Notes: generated by a model from the sequence alone, not told the origin. A stretch of DNA of 64,000 nucleotides from Rhodococcus sp. G-MC3 (GCF_030063335.1 NZ_JASISW010000006.1:238247-302246); one strand, 5' to 3'; shown: positions 17,996 through 26,341, numbered from the stretch's first letter. A program made the numbers and translations.

Positions 17996-19279
17996 CGGAG
18001 CCGTCGAATGAGGGAGCAGCCTGCTCATGTTCTCCGGGAGCAGCAGCTCAATGGTGGCCGAGAAGTCGAATCGGTACGGCTGCGTCAGCACAATCCCGGA
18101 TAGATGCTTGCGCAGACGAGACATCTCGGCCCGCACGGTAATGGCGCGGCCGTCGTCACCGAAGAGATCGGCAGCCATCTGCGCCGCGCTGCGCCCCTCT
18201 CGATTGACTGCAAGCAGGTAGAGGATCTCCGCGTGACGTGGAGTCGGTTCATGTGTCCACTCGCCGACTTCACTCCTGATGTGTACCCGAGCGTGTTGAG
18301 ACTGCCGAAGATCGATGCTGACCTTGGTAGGATTTCCTGTCTCCGAGGGGCTTCCGTCGTCGTTCGCTCCGATGGGCCGAACCAGCCAGCCTCCGGGCAG
18401 CGGCTCGAAATCGCACACACCGAGCGTCGGCAACCAGAACCGGCCCGACGCCAAACCCTCGGGAAGAAGTATTCGATTACGCAGCGCGACGGATTCGACC
18501 GCGGCCACCCAGCCGTTGGAGTCCACTGCCAGCGCGGGGCTCTGCAGCCTTGCGAGCATCGGTGCCGCGACCGACCGCAGACGGTCCAGATTCTCCCGAT
18601 GATGTTCACGCAGTTGTGATTCCGCCAATCTCGCGATCGCATCCACCAATGCGAGCGTCGTTGGATGAACGGTGCTGGCCGGGCCACTGACATCGACCGC
18701 GCCGATAACGTGCCCGGTGCGCGGGTCCTTGATCGGCGCACCGGCACAAGTCCACGGATGATGGCTACGTACATAGTGTTCGGCCGAGAAGATCTGCACC
18801 GCCCGGCGCGAGACGAGAGCGGTGCCGATCGCGTTGGTACCCACCGAATCCTCGGCCCAGCTCGCACCTTCGACGAAACCGAGGCCGTCGGCCCGGTCCA
18901 GGACCGATGTCGAACCGCTGCGCCACAGCACCCGCCCATGCCGGTCGGCGACAACGAGAATGTTGTCGCCCTCCTGCACCACCGATTCCAGACCGCGAGC
19001 AAGGTCGTCGAGGACGTCGAACAACCCCGATTCCCGACGGCTGAGCTCGAGATCGGACACGTCGATCTGCGGCGAGGAGACGCTTCGCTGCTCGGGATCG
19101 ATGCCGAGTGTCTGCAGACGCCGCCACGAATCGCCGATTACCTCACGCGGACGAGCCGGGGATTTCCCGCCCGCCATCGTCGCGTCGTACACGGCAGTGA
19201 GAATCTGCGCGTAGCGGCGCGGATCCTCACCTGCCGCCAGCGCAGGTTCGGGTCCTGTCGACTGAGTCATCGCGGTCAA
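17969..19279 (-). CDS. GAF-domain transcriptional regulator of the acetoin/butanediol region
   Basis: The protein has 436 residues. The N-terminal 90 residues resemble AcoR-type activators (REVIGDSWRRLQTLGID). A GAF domain follows (about 85-225) with GASWAEDSVGTNAIGTAL and the HPWTCAGAPI motif. It lacks the AAA+ domain. The C terminus (about 335-420) reads like a winged helix (PRHAEILYLLAVNREGRSA). A TTG at 19279 with GGAG 5 nt upstream is the likely start; an ATG at 19270 is the alternative. It is the last gene after bdhA-like and SDR genes, and is the obvious candidate to bind the direct repeats at 21225, 23146 and 24369. Confidence 0.82.
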   Translation of the reverse strand: MTAMTQSTGPEPALAAGEDPRRYAQILTAVYDATMAGGKSPARPREVIGDSWRRLQTLGIDPEQRSVSSPQIDVSDLELSRRESGLFDVLDDLARGLESVVQEGDNILVVADRHGRVLWRSGSTSVLDRADGLGFVEGASWAEDSVGTNAIGTALVSRRAVQIFSAEHYVRSHHPWTCAGAPIKDPRTGHVIGAVDVSGPASTVHPTTLALVDAIARLAESQLREHHRENLDRLRSVAAPMLARLQSPALAVDSNGWVAAVESVALRNRILLPEGLASGRFWLPTLGVCDFEPLPGGWLVRPIGANDDGSPSETGNPTKVSIDLRQSQHARVHIRSEVGEWTHEPTPRHAEILYLLAVNREGRSAAQMAADLFGDDGRAITVRAEMSRLRKHLSGIVLTQPYRFDFSATIELLLPENMSRLLPHSTAPAIRRLRHP

Positions 19280-19317
19280 TTGTGCTCCAGGTCACGTCGA
19301 GAGTCCAAAGGTGGTGG

Positions 19318-20085
19318 TCAGCGAAAGACCAGACCGCCGTCGATCAAGCCAGCCTGCCCGGTCATATAGTCCGAATCCGGGCCGGACAGGTAGGAGACGA
19401 ACGCCGCGACGTCGTCCGGCGTTTGTGCTCGGCCGAGTGCGATCCCACCGACGAACTTGTCGTACGTCTCCCCCTCCGCCGCCCCGGTGAGCTCGGCGAA
19501 ACGCTTGTCGATGCTCACCCACATGTCCGTCCCGACGACGCCGGGGCAGTACGCGTTGACGGTGATGCCGTGCGCCGCGTACTCCTTCGCTGCCGCCTGG
19601 GTCAGAGCCCGCACCGCGAACTTCGTTGCGCTGTAGACACCGAGCATCGCGAAGCCGTCATGGCCTGCGATGGACGACGCGTTGACGATCTTGCCCTTCT
19701 GGTTGAGCGACTTGAATTTCGCTGCCGCGGCTTGGATTCCCCACAGCACACCATCGACGTTGACCGCCCAGATCTTCTTCGTGTCCTCCGGGCGGACGTC
19801 GTCGAGAGGGGCGACCTGCGCAATACCGGCGTTGTTGATCATCACGTCTAATCCGCCAAGGGCTTCGTGCGCGTGATCTACGGCCGCGAATACTTGATCG
19901 CGGTCACTGACATCGGCGACGAACGTGGTTGCCTTGCTACCGATCTCACGAACCTCGTCGGCGACGCAGGCGATCTTGTGGTCGTTCAAGTCGACGAGCG
20001 CGATGTCATGCCCATCCTTGGCCAACCTCAGCGCAATGCCGCGTCCGATCCCTTGTCCGCCGCCCGTGACGAGTGCGACGGTCAT
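19318..20085 (-). CDS. Short-chain dehydrogenase, acetoin/diacetyl reductase (BudC) type
   Basis: The protein has 255 residues. The NAD-binding motif is TGGGQGIGRG near residue 7, NNAG is in VMINNAGIAQ, and the catalytic Ser and Tyr-x3-Lys are in NASSIAG and YSATKFAV. The pattern DMW in GVVGTDMWVSID and the C-terminal DSDYMTGQAGLIDGG are typical of meso-2,3-butanediol dehydrogenase/acetoin reductases. The ATG overlaps the stop of the butanediol dehydrogenase gene (ATGA). The likely reaction is interconversion of diacetyl, acetoin and 2,3-butanediol. A different ketone is possible. Confidence 0.85.
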   Translation of the reverse strand: MTVALVTGGGQGIGRGIALRLAKDGHDIALVDLNDHKIACVADEVREIGSKATTFVADVSDRDQVFAAVDHAHEALGGLDVMINNAGIAQVAPLDDVRPEDTKKIWAVNVDGVLWGIQAAAAKFKSLNQKGKIVNASSIAGHDGFAMLGVYSATKFAVRALTQAAAKEYAAHGITVNAYCPGVVGTDMWVSIDKRFAELTGAAEGETYDKFVGGIALGRAQTPDDVAAFVSYLSGPDSDYMTGQAGLIDGGLVFR

Positions 20086-21152
20086 GCCTGCGCCTCGCCG
20101 TGCAGCCCAGCAGCAGGATCGACGAGAACCTTCATCTTGGTGCCCGCGTGCAGGGCTTCGAAGCCGTCGTCGATCACCGATTCGAGGGCAATCTTGTCGA
20201 CCCACCCCGTCGTGTCGTACGCGCCCTTGGACATCAGGTCGATGACGGCGTCGTAGTCGGCTGAGGTGTAGCAGAGCGACCCCTGAATGCGGGACTCGTT
20301 CATGACGATCTTCTGAAGCGGTGTCATCAGCGGCTTCTCGTAGATCGCCACGCTGATCAGCGGTTTACGGGCCCCGATGCATCCGAGCGCGGTTTCCACG
20401 GCGGGTTGAACACCCGCTGCGTCGTAGATCGCGTCGGCGCCGCGGCCGTCTGTCTCATCGGCGATGAATCCGGGAACGTCGATCGAGGTGGGATCCAGCG
20501 TCTTGGCGCCGAGCGCTTCGATCGATGCTCGACGGGTCGGCGACGGCTCCACGACGAAGACGTTCTCCAGTCCCTTGCCGCGCAGGGCGAACCACAGGCC
20601 GATACCGATGGGCCCTGCGCCGAAGACCATTGCGGTGTCGTCGGGTGTCGGTTCGCCGAGGGTCGCAGCGTGGAACGCGACCGACATCGGCTCGACGAGT
20701 GCTCCCAGCTCCAGCGACACGTTCTCGGGGAGGTGGTGAATCATGTTCGTCGGCACGACGGTGTACTCGGCCATGCCGCCGTCGGACATCAGTCCGTGGA
20801 AGCCGATCTGCTGACAGATGTTGTAGTTGCCTGCCTTGCACGGCCCACAGTGTCCGCAGCGGTAGAGCGGCTCGATGGCGACGCGATCGCCCACCTTCGT
20901 GCCGGTGACGCCCTTGCCGACCTCGGTGATCGTCCCGGAGAACTCGTGGCCGAGAACGAGCGGAAGCTGTTGATTGGTCAGCGGGTGAGGCTCGGTCGGG
21001 ATGAAGATGGGGCCCGCGTAGTACTCGTGCAGGTCGGTGCCGCAGATTCCGTTGAAGCCGACCTTCACCTTGACCTCACCGTCACCGGGCGAGGGTTCCG
21101 GCACGTCGGCGATCTCCACCTTGTTCGGGCCGTAGTACACAGCTGCGCGCAT
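20082..21152 (-). CDS. Zinc-dependent 2,3-butanediol dehydrogenase-type alcohol dehydrogenase
   Basis: The protein has 356 residues from an ATG at 21152 with AAAGGAG 7 nt upstream. The catalytic zinc ligands lie in GICGTDLHEYY and GHEFSG. The structural zinc site is the four-Cys set in CGHCGPCKAGNYNIC. The Rossmann motif is GAGPIGIGLW. The HEYYAGPIFIP segment is typical of the (R,R)-butanediol dehydrogenase/sorbitol-type branch. It is first in the operon bdh - SDR - GAF regulator. The upstream region carries a CRP-like site and the 10-bp-phased repeat shared with two nearby genes. Confidence 0.87.
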   Translation of the reverse strand: MRAAVYYGPNKVEIADVPEPSPGDGEVKVKVGFNGICGTDLHEYYAGPIFIPTEPHPLTNQQLPLVLGHEFSGTITEVGKGVTGTKVGDRVAIEPLYRCGHCGPCKAGNYNICQQIGFHGLMSDGGMAEYTVVPTNMIHHLPENVSLELGALVEPMSVAFHAATLGEPTPDDTAMVFGAGPIGIGLWFALRGKGLENVFVVEPSPTRRASIEALGAKTLDPTSIDVPGFIADETDGRGADAIYDAAGVQPAVETALGCIGARKPLISVAIYEKPLMTPLQKIVMNESRIQGSLCYTSADYDAVIDLMSKGAYDTTGWVDKIALESVIDDGFEALHAGTKMKVLVDPAAGLHGEAQA

Positions 21153-21200
21153 CGATGCTCTCCTTTGTCGTTCGGCTCGGGGCCGATGCACGTATGTCTA

Positions 21201-21216
21201 TGTGACCTGAGGCACA
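21201..21216. promoter_or_regulatory. CRP/GlxR-like site upstream of the butanediol dehydrogenase
   Basis: TGTGACCTGAGGCACA matches the TGTGA-N6-TCACA consensus with one change. It lies 49 bp upstream of the start codon. Such sites bind the cAMP-receptor-type regulators of actinomycetes. Binding is inferred from the match only. Confidence 0.5.
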
Positions 21217-21224
21217 TGACAACA

Positions 21225-21242
21225 GGGTTGCAGGGCGTTGCA
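21225..21242 (-). promoter_or_regulatory. Phased direct repeat box 1 (butanediol dehydrogenase promoter)
   Basis: Read on the minus strand this is TGCAACGC followed by TGCAACCC, with starts 10 bp apart. The same pair occurs at 23146 and 24369, each time upstream of a gene in this region. The one-turn spacing fits an activator binding side by side on one DNA face. Between this box and the LysR gene (21243-21440) I see nothing else. Confidence 0.6.
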
Positions 21243-21440
21243 TCGCTGATCGAATCACGCGGCACGACCCCCAGCTGCTCGAGATCGTCGGACGGTCGTC
21301 GGCTGCATCGTTCGTCGTGGAGGCCGCAGCAATCTCCGAACGCTGTTCTCGCACAATTCCACACGTACAAAGCACGTGCGCTCGACGATACCGTCGTCAA
21401 CGACGCGGACCTACCGGAAGCCGGGTTCTTTCGATCGGTT

Positions 21441-22319
21441 TCAGCTCATGTCACCATTGCCTTCCGATCGACCGACTTCCGCTGCCACACGGGCAAGAGC
21501 CTCTACGCTCAACATGGCATTGCGAGCCGGCCACGCGAGCACCGTGGTGATGACGGGAGCATCCAGAACGGGAACGGCCACGTGCTGCGGCCACTGCCAC
21601 GCGCGGCTCGATGCCGGAATCACCAACAGAGCCTTGCCCAGTGCGACAAGCTGCGCGATCTCCGACTGCGTACGCACTTCCGGGCCCGGCCCTGTCGGGT
21701 AGGTGCCGTCGATGTTCGGCCATCGGGCCATCGGCAGATCCGGAACGTCCCGCACGTCAGCCATCGTCACCTCTGTTCTCGCAGCGAGGCGGTGGTGTGC
21801 CGGGACAATAGCCACCTGGCTCTCGGCGAGCATGTCCTCGGTGTCGAAACCTGCGAGATCATCGACTGGTCGGTGCATGATCGCGACATCGGCCCGGCCG
21901 TTACGAAGCAGGGCTGCCTGCTCACCGACCTCGCACAACAACACCTCGACGTCAGGGACATCACTGCGCTGCGCGCTCTCCGCAAGCAGTCGCTGCAGCA
22001 GCGCGTGTGACGCGCCGGCCTTCGTCGCAAGGGCCATCGGTCTCGTGGTCGTTCCGGCTCGTCGGGTCCGGTGCGCCGCAGCTTCCACGGCGTCGATCAC
22101 CACGCGTGCTTCGCCGACGAGCACACGACCGGCGTCGGTGAGTTCGACGCCGCGGCGATCGCGCTCGAACAACCGCACACCGAGGCGGGACTCCAACTGC
22201 TGGATTGCACGTGAGAGCGGGGGTTGAGCGATGCCGATTCGGGTGGCGGCCCGGCCGAAATGCAGCTCGTCGGCCACTGCAAGGAAATACCGGAGCTCAC
22301 GCGTTTCGAGGTCGGCCAC
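21441..22319 (-). CDS. LysR-family transcriptional regulator
   Basis: The protein has 292 residues. The N-terminal helix-turn-helix is textbook: LRYFLAVADELHFGRAA then GIAQPPLSRAIQQLESRLG and LFERDRRGVELT. A periplasmic-binding-protein-like ligand domain follows (about 90-290). It is divergent from the SDR gene at 22411, with the symmetric site TGATACTTCTGAGGTATCA between them. It therefore probably regulates that gene and itself. The ligand is unknown. Confidence 0.9.
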   Translation of the reverse strand: MADLETRELRYFLAVADELHFGRAATRIGIAQPPLSRAIQQLESRLGVRLFERDRRGVELTDAGRVLVGEARVVIDAVEAAAHRTRRAGTTTRPMALATKAGASHALLQRLLAESAQRSDVPDVEVLLCEVGEQAALLRNGRADVAIMHRPVDDLAGFDTEDMLAESQVAIVPAHHRLAARTEVTMADVRDVPDLPMARWPNIDGTYPTGPGPEVRTQSEIAQLVALGKALLVIPASSRAWQWPQHVAVPVLDAPVITTVLAWPARNAMLSVEALARVAAEVGRSEGNGDMS

Positions 22320-22337
22320 AAGTCCCCACGGTACTGC

Positions 22338-22356
22338 TGATACTTCTGAGGTATCA
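22338..22356. promoter_or_regulatory. LysR operator between the LysR and SDR genes
   Basis: TGATACTTCTGAGGTATCA is an inverted repeat of TGATAC around 7 bases. It lies in the 91-bp divergent promoter region and contains the T-N11-A shape typical of LysR boxes. It is the best candidate for the binding site of the adjacent regulator. Confidence 0.65.
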
Positions 22357-22410
22357 CATCAGAGGCAATCGGTCTTGGACACAACACGCTCACCCGCCCA
22401 CGATGAGGGC

Positions 22411-23127
22411 ATGAACGAAGTCAAGACAGCGCTCGTCACCGGCGCGAACAAGGGAATCGGCTACGCCATCGCACGTGGACTCGGCACAGCAGGGTTTCGA
22501 ATCGCACTCGGAGCCCGTGACGACACCCGACGAAACGTGGCCGTGGCGCAGCTACGTGCCGAGGGGATCGATGCCTTCGGAGTTGCCGTCGACGTGACCT
22601 CGCAGGACAGCGTCACGGCCGCCGTAGCCACCATCGAGCGTGAGGCAAGCAGGCTGGATGTGCTGGTCAACAATGCAGGAATCGGCGGCCGAACCGACAA
22701 CGGCGCGCAGGATCCGACCACGCTGGACCTCGATGTCGTGCGAACTGTGCTGGAGACCAACGTGTTCGGCGCCATCCGGGTCACCAACGCCGCCTTGCCG
22801 TTACTGACGCGATCCGCCTCTGCACGCATTGTCAACGTGTCCAGCAACATGGGTTCGCTCACCCTGCAGACAGGACCACCGATGGCCGCTTACGCACCGT
22901 CGAAGACCATGCTGAACAGCATCACCGCTCAATATGCTCGACGCCTGACGGAGACGAGGATCATCGTCAATGCATGCTGCCCCGGTTACGTAGCCACCGA
23001 CTTCACCGGCCACAACTCGACGCGTTCTCCCGATCAAGGTGCCGCCATCGCAATAAAACTCGCGACCCTGCCCGACGACGGACCTCGAGGCGGTTTCTTC
23101 GACGACAACGGCCCCATCCCCTGGTGA
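22411..23127 (+). CDS. Short-chain dehydrogenase/reductase (carbonyl-reductase-like)
   Basis: The protein has 238 residues. The cofactor motif is TGANKGIGYAIARGLG near residue 9, with NNAG in VLVNNAGIGG, Ser in VNVSSNMGS and Tyr-x3-Lys in YAPSKTML. TGANKGIG and the short C-terminal ending (GGFFDDNGPIPW) are typical of the carbonyl reductase-like SDRs often found next to LysR regulators. Start: the ATG at 22411. A second ATG at 22403 is out of frame. The divergent LysR gene probably controls it. The substrate is unknown. Confidence 0.87.
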   Translation: MNEVKTALVTGANKGIGYAIARGLGTAGFRIALGARDDTRRNVAVAQLRAEGIDAFGVAVDVTSQDSVTAAVATIEREASRLDVLVNNAGIGGRTDNGAQDPTTLDLDVVRTVLETNVFGAIRVTNAALPLLTRSASARIVNVSSNMGSLTLQTGPPMAAYAPSKTMLNSITAQYARRLTETRIIVNACCPGYVATDFTGHNSTRSPDQGAAIAIKLATLPDDGPRGGFFDDNGPIPW

Positions 23128-23145
23128 CATCAATAGGGCCGGGGC

Positions 23146-23163
23146 TGCAACCCCTCGCAACCC
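23146..23163 (+). promoter_or_regulatory. Phased direct repeat box 2
   Basis: TGCAACCC is followed by CGCAACCC, with starts 10 bp apart, 84 bp upstream of the membrane-protein gene. It matches boxes 1 and 3. It lies just upstream of a CRP-like site, the same order as in the butanediol dehydrogenase promoter (box upstream, CRP-like site nearer the gene). Confidence 0.6.
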
Positions 23164-23175
23164 TGATGCAATGCT

Positions 23176-23191
23176 TGTGATCCAGCTCATA
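23176..23191. promoter_or_regulatory. CRP/GlxR-like site upstream of the membrane protein gene
   Basis: TGTGATCCAGCTCATA resembles TGTGA-N6-TCACA (two changes in the right half). It lies 13 bp downstream of direct repeat box 2 and 39 bp upstream of the start codon. The call is weak on its own, but the arrangement mirrors that of the butanediol dehydrogenase promoter. Confidence 0.4.
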
Positions 23192-23229
23192 GTGACGGCG
23201 CACCATCCGCGTCCCTAGGAGAGCCGATC

Positions 23230-24357
23230 ATGACCGCAACCGCAGGCGTCGAACACACCGCCGCACAACAAGTGTCACCGAAAGCCGAGTCGGGGAGACG
23301 ATGGTTCGCCTTCGGGGTCGCAAATCTCGTGGTCGTCGTCGCGATCTCGGTCGCCACCTGGTACCTGCTCGCCGACCCGACCACGAGCCCGTGGAACTTT
23401 TACCCGCTCCCCTTCAACGCGGCACTGTTCTGGGCCATCCTGTTCATCGTCTTCATCGGATTCGATTGCGAGTTCGCCGGATTCGACCGGCTCGCCCAGC
23501 CCTGGCGCGGGCTCACGATCCTAGTGTCGACGGGAGTATTCGCGGTAGCGGTCACCTGGCTGCTCGGCAGCGGACTCGGCTCACTGTTTCCCGATTTCGC
23601 CGGTACGCGCGAAGGCGGTCTCGGTTACTTCGCCGGGGCGCTGTTCGTTCTCTTCGGCTTCGCGACGTGGGTGATGGTGGTCCTGAACTGGCAACACTGG
23701 CCCTGGACGGTCTTCAAGATGAAGCAACCTCTGATCGGTCTGTGCGAGATCGCCTTCGTTGCAGTCCCCACTCTCGCCTTGTATTTCGTGTTCGGTCTGC
23801 CGTCGGTGTCACTGTCGGCGACACACCCACTGATGACCGTCAACACCGTGCTCGGCTGGTTCTACTCGATTGTCGTCGCGGTCATTCTCACAGGTCAGAC
23901 CCTCGACAACTGGCCATGGAAGCTCTTCGGTGGCGGAGGAAAAACGGCGATCGCCGCCACCGTCGGCAACGCGGTTCTCGGCACAGTCATCTATTTCCTG
24001 ATGGTGCCGCTCGCGAAGATCTTGATTGGATCGACGGCAACCGCCGAACTCGGCAGCGTTGTCGACCAGTTCCCGGCGCAGATCGGTGTGTGCTGGGCAT
24101 TCTGGATGATCTTCTGGGCCAATGGTTTCGGTAATCGTTTCGGCCCGTCGGTCCGGGCAGCGCTCACCTTCGTGCTGGCACTGGGCACATTTCTTCTCTA
24201 CTACCGATTCGCCGCCCAACACATCCTGCACGAACCCGAGGTTGCGACCGGAATCAGCGGCAATGCATTGGGGTTCGTCGACTGGCTGGTCCTGTGGACG
24301 TTGATCTACGTCGTCGCGTTCCAGTCGCTCGGATTGAAGAAGCTGAGCCCAGCGTGA
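23230..24357 (+). CDS. Polytopic membrane protein of unknown function
   Basis: The protein has 375 residues with about nine or ten membrane segments, starting near residue 28 (FAFGVANLVVVVAISVATWY). Charged residues in the first half are confined to loops (FDCEFAGFDRLAQPWRG). It is rich in Trp and Phe (NWQHWPWTVFKMKQ). I do not recognise the family. An AGGAGAG lies upstream of the ATG. Its promoter shares the direct repeat box with the flavin monooxygenase downstream and the butanediol dehydrogenase. A role in uptake or handling of the same small substrate is an inference from that. Confidence 0.78.
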   Translation: MTATAGVEHTAAQQVSPKAESGRRWFAFGVANLVVVVAISVATWYLLADPTTSPWNFYPLPFNAALFWAILFIVFIGFDCEFAGFDRLAQPWRGLTILVSTGVFAVAVTWLLGSGLGSLFPDFAGTREGGLGYFAGALFVLFGFATWVMVVLNWQHWPWTVFKMKQPLIGLCEIAFVAVPTLALYFVFGLPSVSLSATHPLMTVNTVLGWFYSIVVAVILTGQTLDNWPWKLFGGGGKTAIAATVGNAVLGTVIYFLMVPLAKILIGSTATAELGSVVDQFPAQIGVCWAFWMIFWANGFGNRFGPSVRAALTFVLALGTFLLYYRFAAQHILHEPEVATGISGNALGFVDWLVLWTLIYVVAFQSLGLKKLSPA

Positions 24358-24368
24358 GCCGCATCACG

Positions 24369-24386
24369 TGCAACCCGCTGCAACCC
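24369..24386 (+). promoter_or_regulatory. Phased direct repeat box 3 (flavin monooxygenase promoter)
   Basis: TGCAACCC occurs twice with starts exactly 10 bp apart, 86 bp before the ATG of the monooxygenase gene. Both halves are identical, so this is the cleanest of the three copies. Confidence 0.62.
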
Positions 24387-24408
24387 TCGACGGTTCACCC
24401 GAAAGGGA

Positions 24409-24429
24409 GTGTGCTGGGTCACAGCACAC
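24409..24429. promoter_or_regulatory. Inverted repeat in the monooxygenase promoter
   Basis: GTGTGCTG and CAGCACAC form a perfect 8-bp inverted repeat around five bases, 26 bp upstream of the start codon. It could be an operator or an early mRNA hairpin. No regulator is identified for it. Confidence 0.45.
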
Positions 24430-24454
24430 GAACATCAGCGACAAGGGAGCCAGC

Positions 24455-26278
24455 ATGACCCAGACCATCGAGCCGGTGGACGTCTCGCGCGTCCAGACCC
24501 CGCAGGAACGCGTCGACGCCTGGTTGGCGGACTTCGAGGCCGCGCTCAGTGCCCGCGACCTCGATCGCGTGGCCGCAAAATTTGCTGTCGACAGCTTCTG
24601 GCGCGACCTGGTCACCTTCACTTGGAACCTCAAGACCGTCGAAGGTCGTGACGGAATAAAGGGCATGCTCGCCGAGCGTTTGAACGATACCGATCCCCGG
24701 GGCTTCCACACCACCGAGACTCCCGACGAAGCGGATGGTGTCACCTCGGCATGGATCGAATTCGAGACCGCCACCAGCCGAGGAAAAGGCCATCTTCGCC
24801 TGAAGGGCGATGAAGGGTGGACTCTGCTCACCACGATGCAGGAGCTCAAAGGTTACGAGGAGCGCCAGAATCACACCCGCATCAAGGGTGCGGTCCACGG
24901 CTCCAACGCCGATACCCAGAACTGGGCGGAGAAGAAGGAGGTCGAAGAGAACGAACTCGGCTACACCGTCCAGCCCTATGCACTGATCATCGGCGGCGGC
25001 CAGGGCGGCATCGCACTCGGCGCTCGATTCCGGCAGCTGGGCGTGCCCGCCATCGTCGTCGATCGTGCGAACCGGCCGGGAGATCAATGGCGCGGCCGCT
25101 ACAAGTCCCTGTGCCTGCACGATCCGGTCTGGTACGACCACCTCCCGTACCTGCCGTTCCCACCGAACTGGCCGGTGTTCGCACCGAAGGACAAGATCGG
25201 CGACTGGCTCGAGATGTACACCAAGGTCATGGAGGTTCCGTACTGGAGCCGCACCACCGCCAAGTCCGCCACATACGACGAGATCGCCAAGGAGTGGACA
25301 GTCGTCGTCGACCGCGACGGCGAGGAAGTCATCCTCCGCCCGAAACAGCTCGTCATGGCCACCGGCATGTCCGGGAAGAAGAACGTCCCGAACTTCCCCG
25401 GCATGGAGGACTTCGAAGGCGAGCAGCATCATTCGAGCGAGCACCCGGGTCCCGACGCCTATGTCGGCAAGAAGGTCGTCGTCGTCGGCTCCAACAACTC
25501 GGCTCACGACATCTGCAAGGCGCTCTACGAGACGGGCGTGGACGTGACGATGCTGCAGCGCTCCTCGACGCATATCGTCAAGTCCGATTCGCTGTGCGAA
25601 ATCGCGTTGGGCGACTTGTATTCCGAGCGTGCAGTCGATGCGGGCATGACGACGCAGAAGGCCGATCTGACGTTCGCCTCGTTGCCGTACCGGATCATGC
25701 ACGAGTTCCAGATCCCGGTGTATCAGCAGATCGCCGAGCACGACAAGGACTTCTACGATCGCCTCGAGAAAGCAGGCTTCCAGCACGATTTCGGCGACGA
25801 CGGCTCTGGCCTGTTCATGAAGTACCTACGCCGTGGCTCGGGCTACTACATCGACGTCGGCGCTTCGGAGCTGGTTGCCGACGGCAAGATCAAACTCGTT
25901 GCCGGGCAGGTCGATCGGATCAGCAGGACCGGCGTCGTCCTCGCGGACGGTTCCGAACTCGATGCCGATCTGATCGTCTACGCCACGGGCTACGGTTCGA
26001 TGAACGGCTGGGTCACCGACCTGATCGACCAGGAGACCGCGGACAAGGTCGGCAAATGCTGGGGCCTCGGCTCGGACACCACGAAGGACCCGGGACCGTG
26101 GGAGGGCGAGCAGCGCAACATGTGGAAGCCGACGCAGCAGGAGAACCTGTGGTTCCACGGCGGCAACCTGCATCAGTCGAGGCATTACTCGCTGTATCTC
26201 GCGCTGCAGATCAAGGCCAGGTACGAGGGCATCGACACCCCCGTCTACGGGCTCCAGGAAGTGCATCATCTGAAGTAG
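24455..26278 (+). CDS. Flavin-containing monooxygenase with N-terminal NTF2/SnoaL-like domain
   Basis: The protein has 607 residues. An NTF2/SnoaL-like domain spans about 20-155 (ERVDAWLADFEAALSARDLD). The flavoprotein part follows, with the FAD motif GGGQGGIALG near 179, the FMO/YUC-type segment WYDHLPYLPFPPNWP, the second Rossmann motif VVVGSNNSAHDI near 343 and ATGYGS near 509. It should use FAD and NAD(P)H to oxygenate a small substrate. This fused form is known in actinomycetes, but its substrate is unknown. An AGGGAG site precedes the ATG. The promoter shares box 3 with the butanediol-type operon. Confidence 0.87.
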   Translation: MTQTIEPVDVSRVQTPQERVDAWLADFEAALSARDLDRVAAKFAVDSFWRDLVTFTWNLKTVEGRDGIKGMLAERLNDTDPRGFHTTETPDEADGVTSAWIEFETATSRGKGHLRLKGDEGWTLLTTMQELKGYEERQNHTRIKGAVHGSNADTQNWAEKKEVEENELGYTVQPYALIIGGGQGGIALGARFRQLGVPAIVVDRANRPGDQWRGRYKSLCLHDPVWYDHLPYLPFPPNWPVFAPKDKIGDWLEMYTKVMEVPYWSRTTAKSATYDEIAKEWTVVVDRDGEEVILRPKQLVMATGMSGKKNVPNFPGMEDFEGEQHHSSEHPGPDAYVGKKVVVVGSNNSAHDICKALYETGVDVTMLQRSSTHIVKSDSLCEIALGDLYSERAVDAGMTTQKADLTFASLPYRIMHEFQIPVYQQIAEHDKDFYDRLEKAGFQHDFGDDGSGLFMKYLRRGSGYYIDVGASELVADGKIKLVAGQVDRISRTGVVLADGSELDADLIVYATGYGSMNGWVTDLIDQETADKVGKCWGLGSDTTKDPGPWEGEQRNMWKPTQQENLWFHGGNLHQSRHYSLYLALQIKARYEGIDTPVYGLQEVHHLK

Positions 26279-26291
26279 GCGCTTCGCGCAT

Positions 26292-26331
26292 GTGAGCGGA
26301 AATACGTCCTCTGCAACGTATTTCCGCTCAC
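26292..26331. terminator. Bidirectional hairpin terminator (repeat family 2, copy 1)
   Basis: A perfect 16-bp stem (GTGAGCGGAAATACGT and its complement) closes an 8-base loop. It lies between the convergent monooxygenase and aldo/keto reductase genes. A near-identical hairpin, including the CTGCA of the loop, sits between convergent genes at 32379, so the sequence itself is conserved and not just the fold. Confidence 0.75.
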
Positions 26332-26341
26332 GTGCGGGTCG

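Noticed and set aside
19281..19296. TGTGCTCCAGGTCACG before the GAF regulator considered as a CRP-like site
   Set aside because: It overlaps the ribosome-binding site (GGAG on the minus strand) inside an operon, so the match may be incidental.
24409..24429. Inverted repeat GTGTGCTG considered as a CRP site
   Set aside because: The spacing between TGTG and CACA is two bases short of the CRP consensus, so it is listed only as an unidentified inverted repeat.
24419..25786. 455-codon minus-strand frame opposite the flavin monooxygenase
   Set aside because: Shadow frame; the plus strand encodes both Rossmann motifs and the family signatures.
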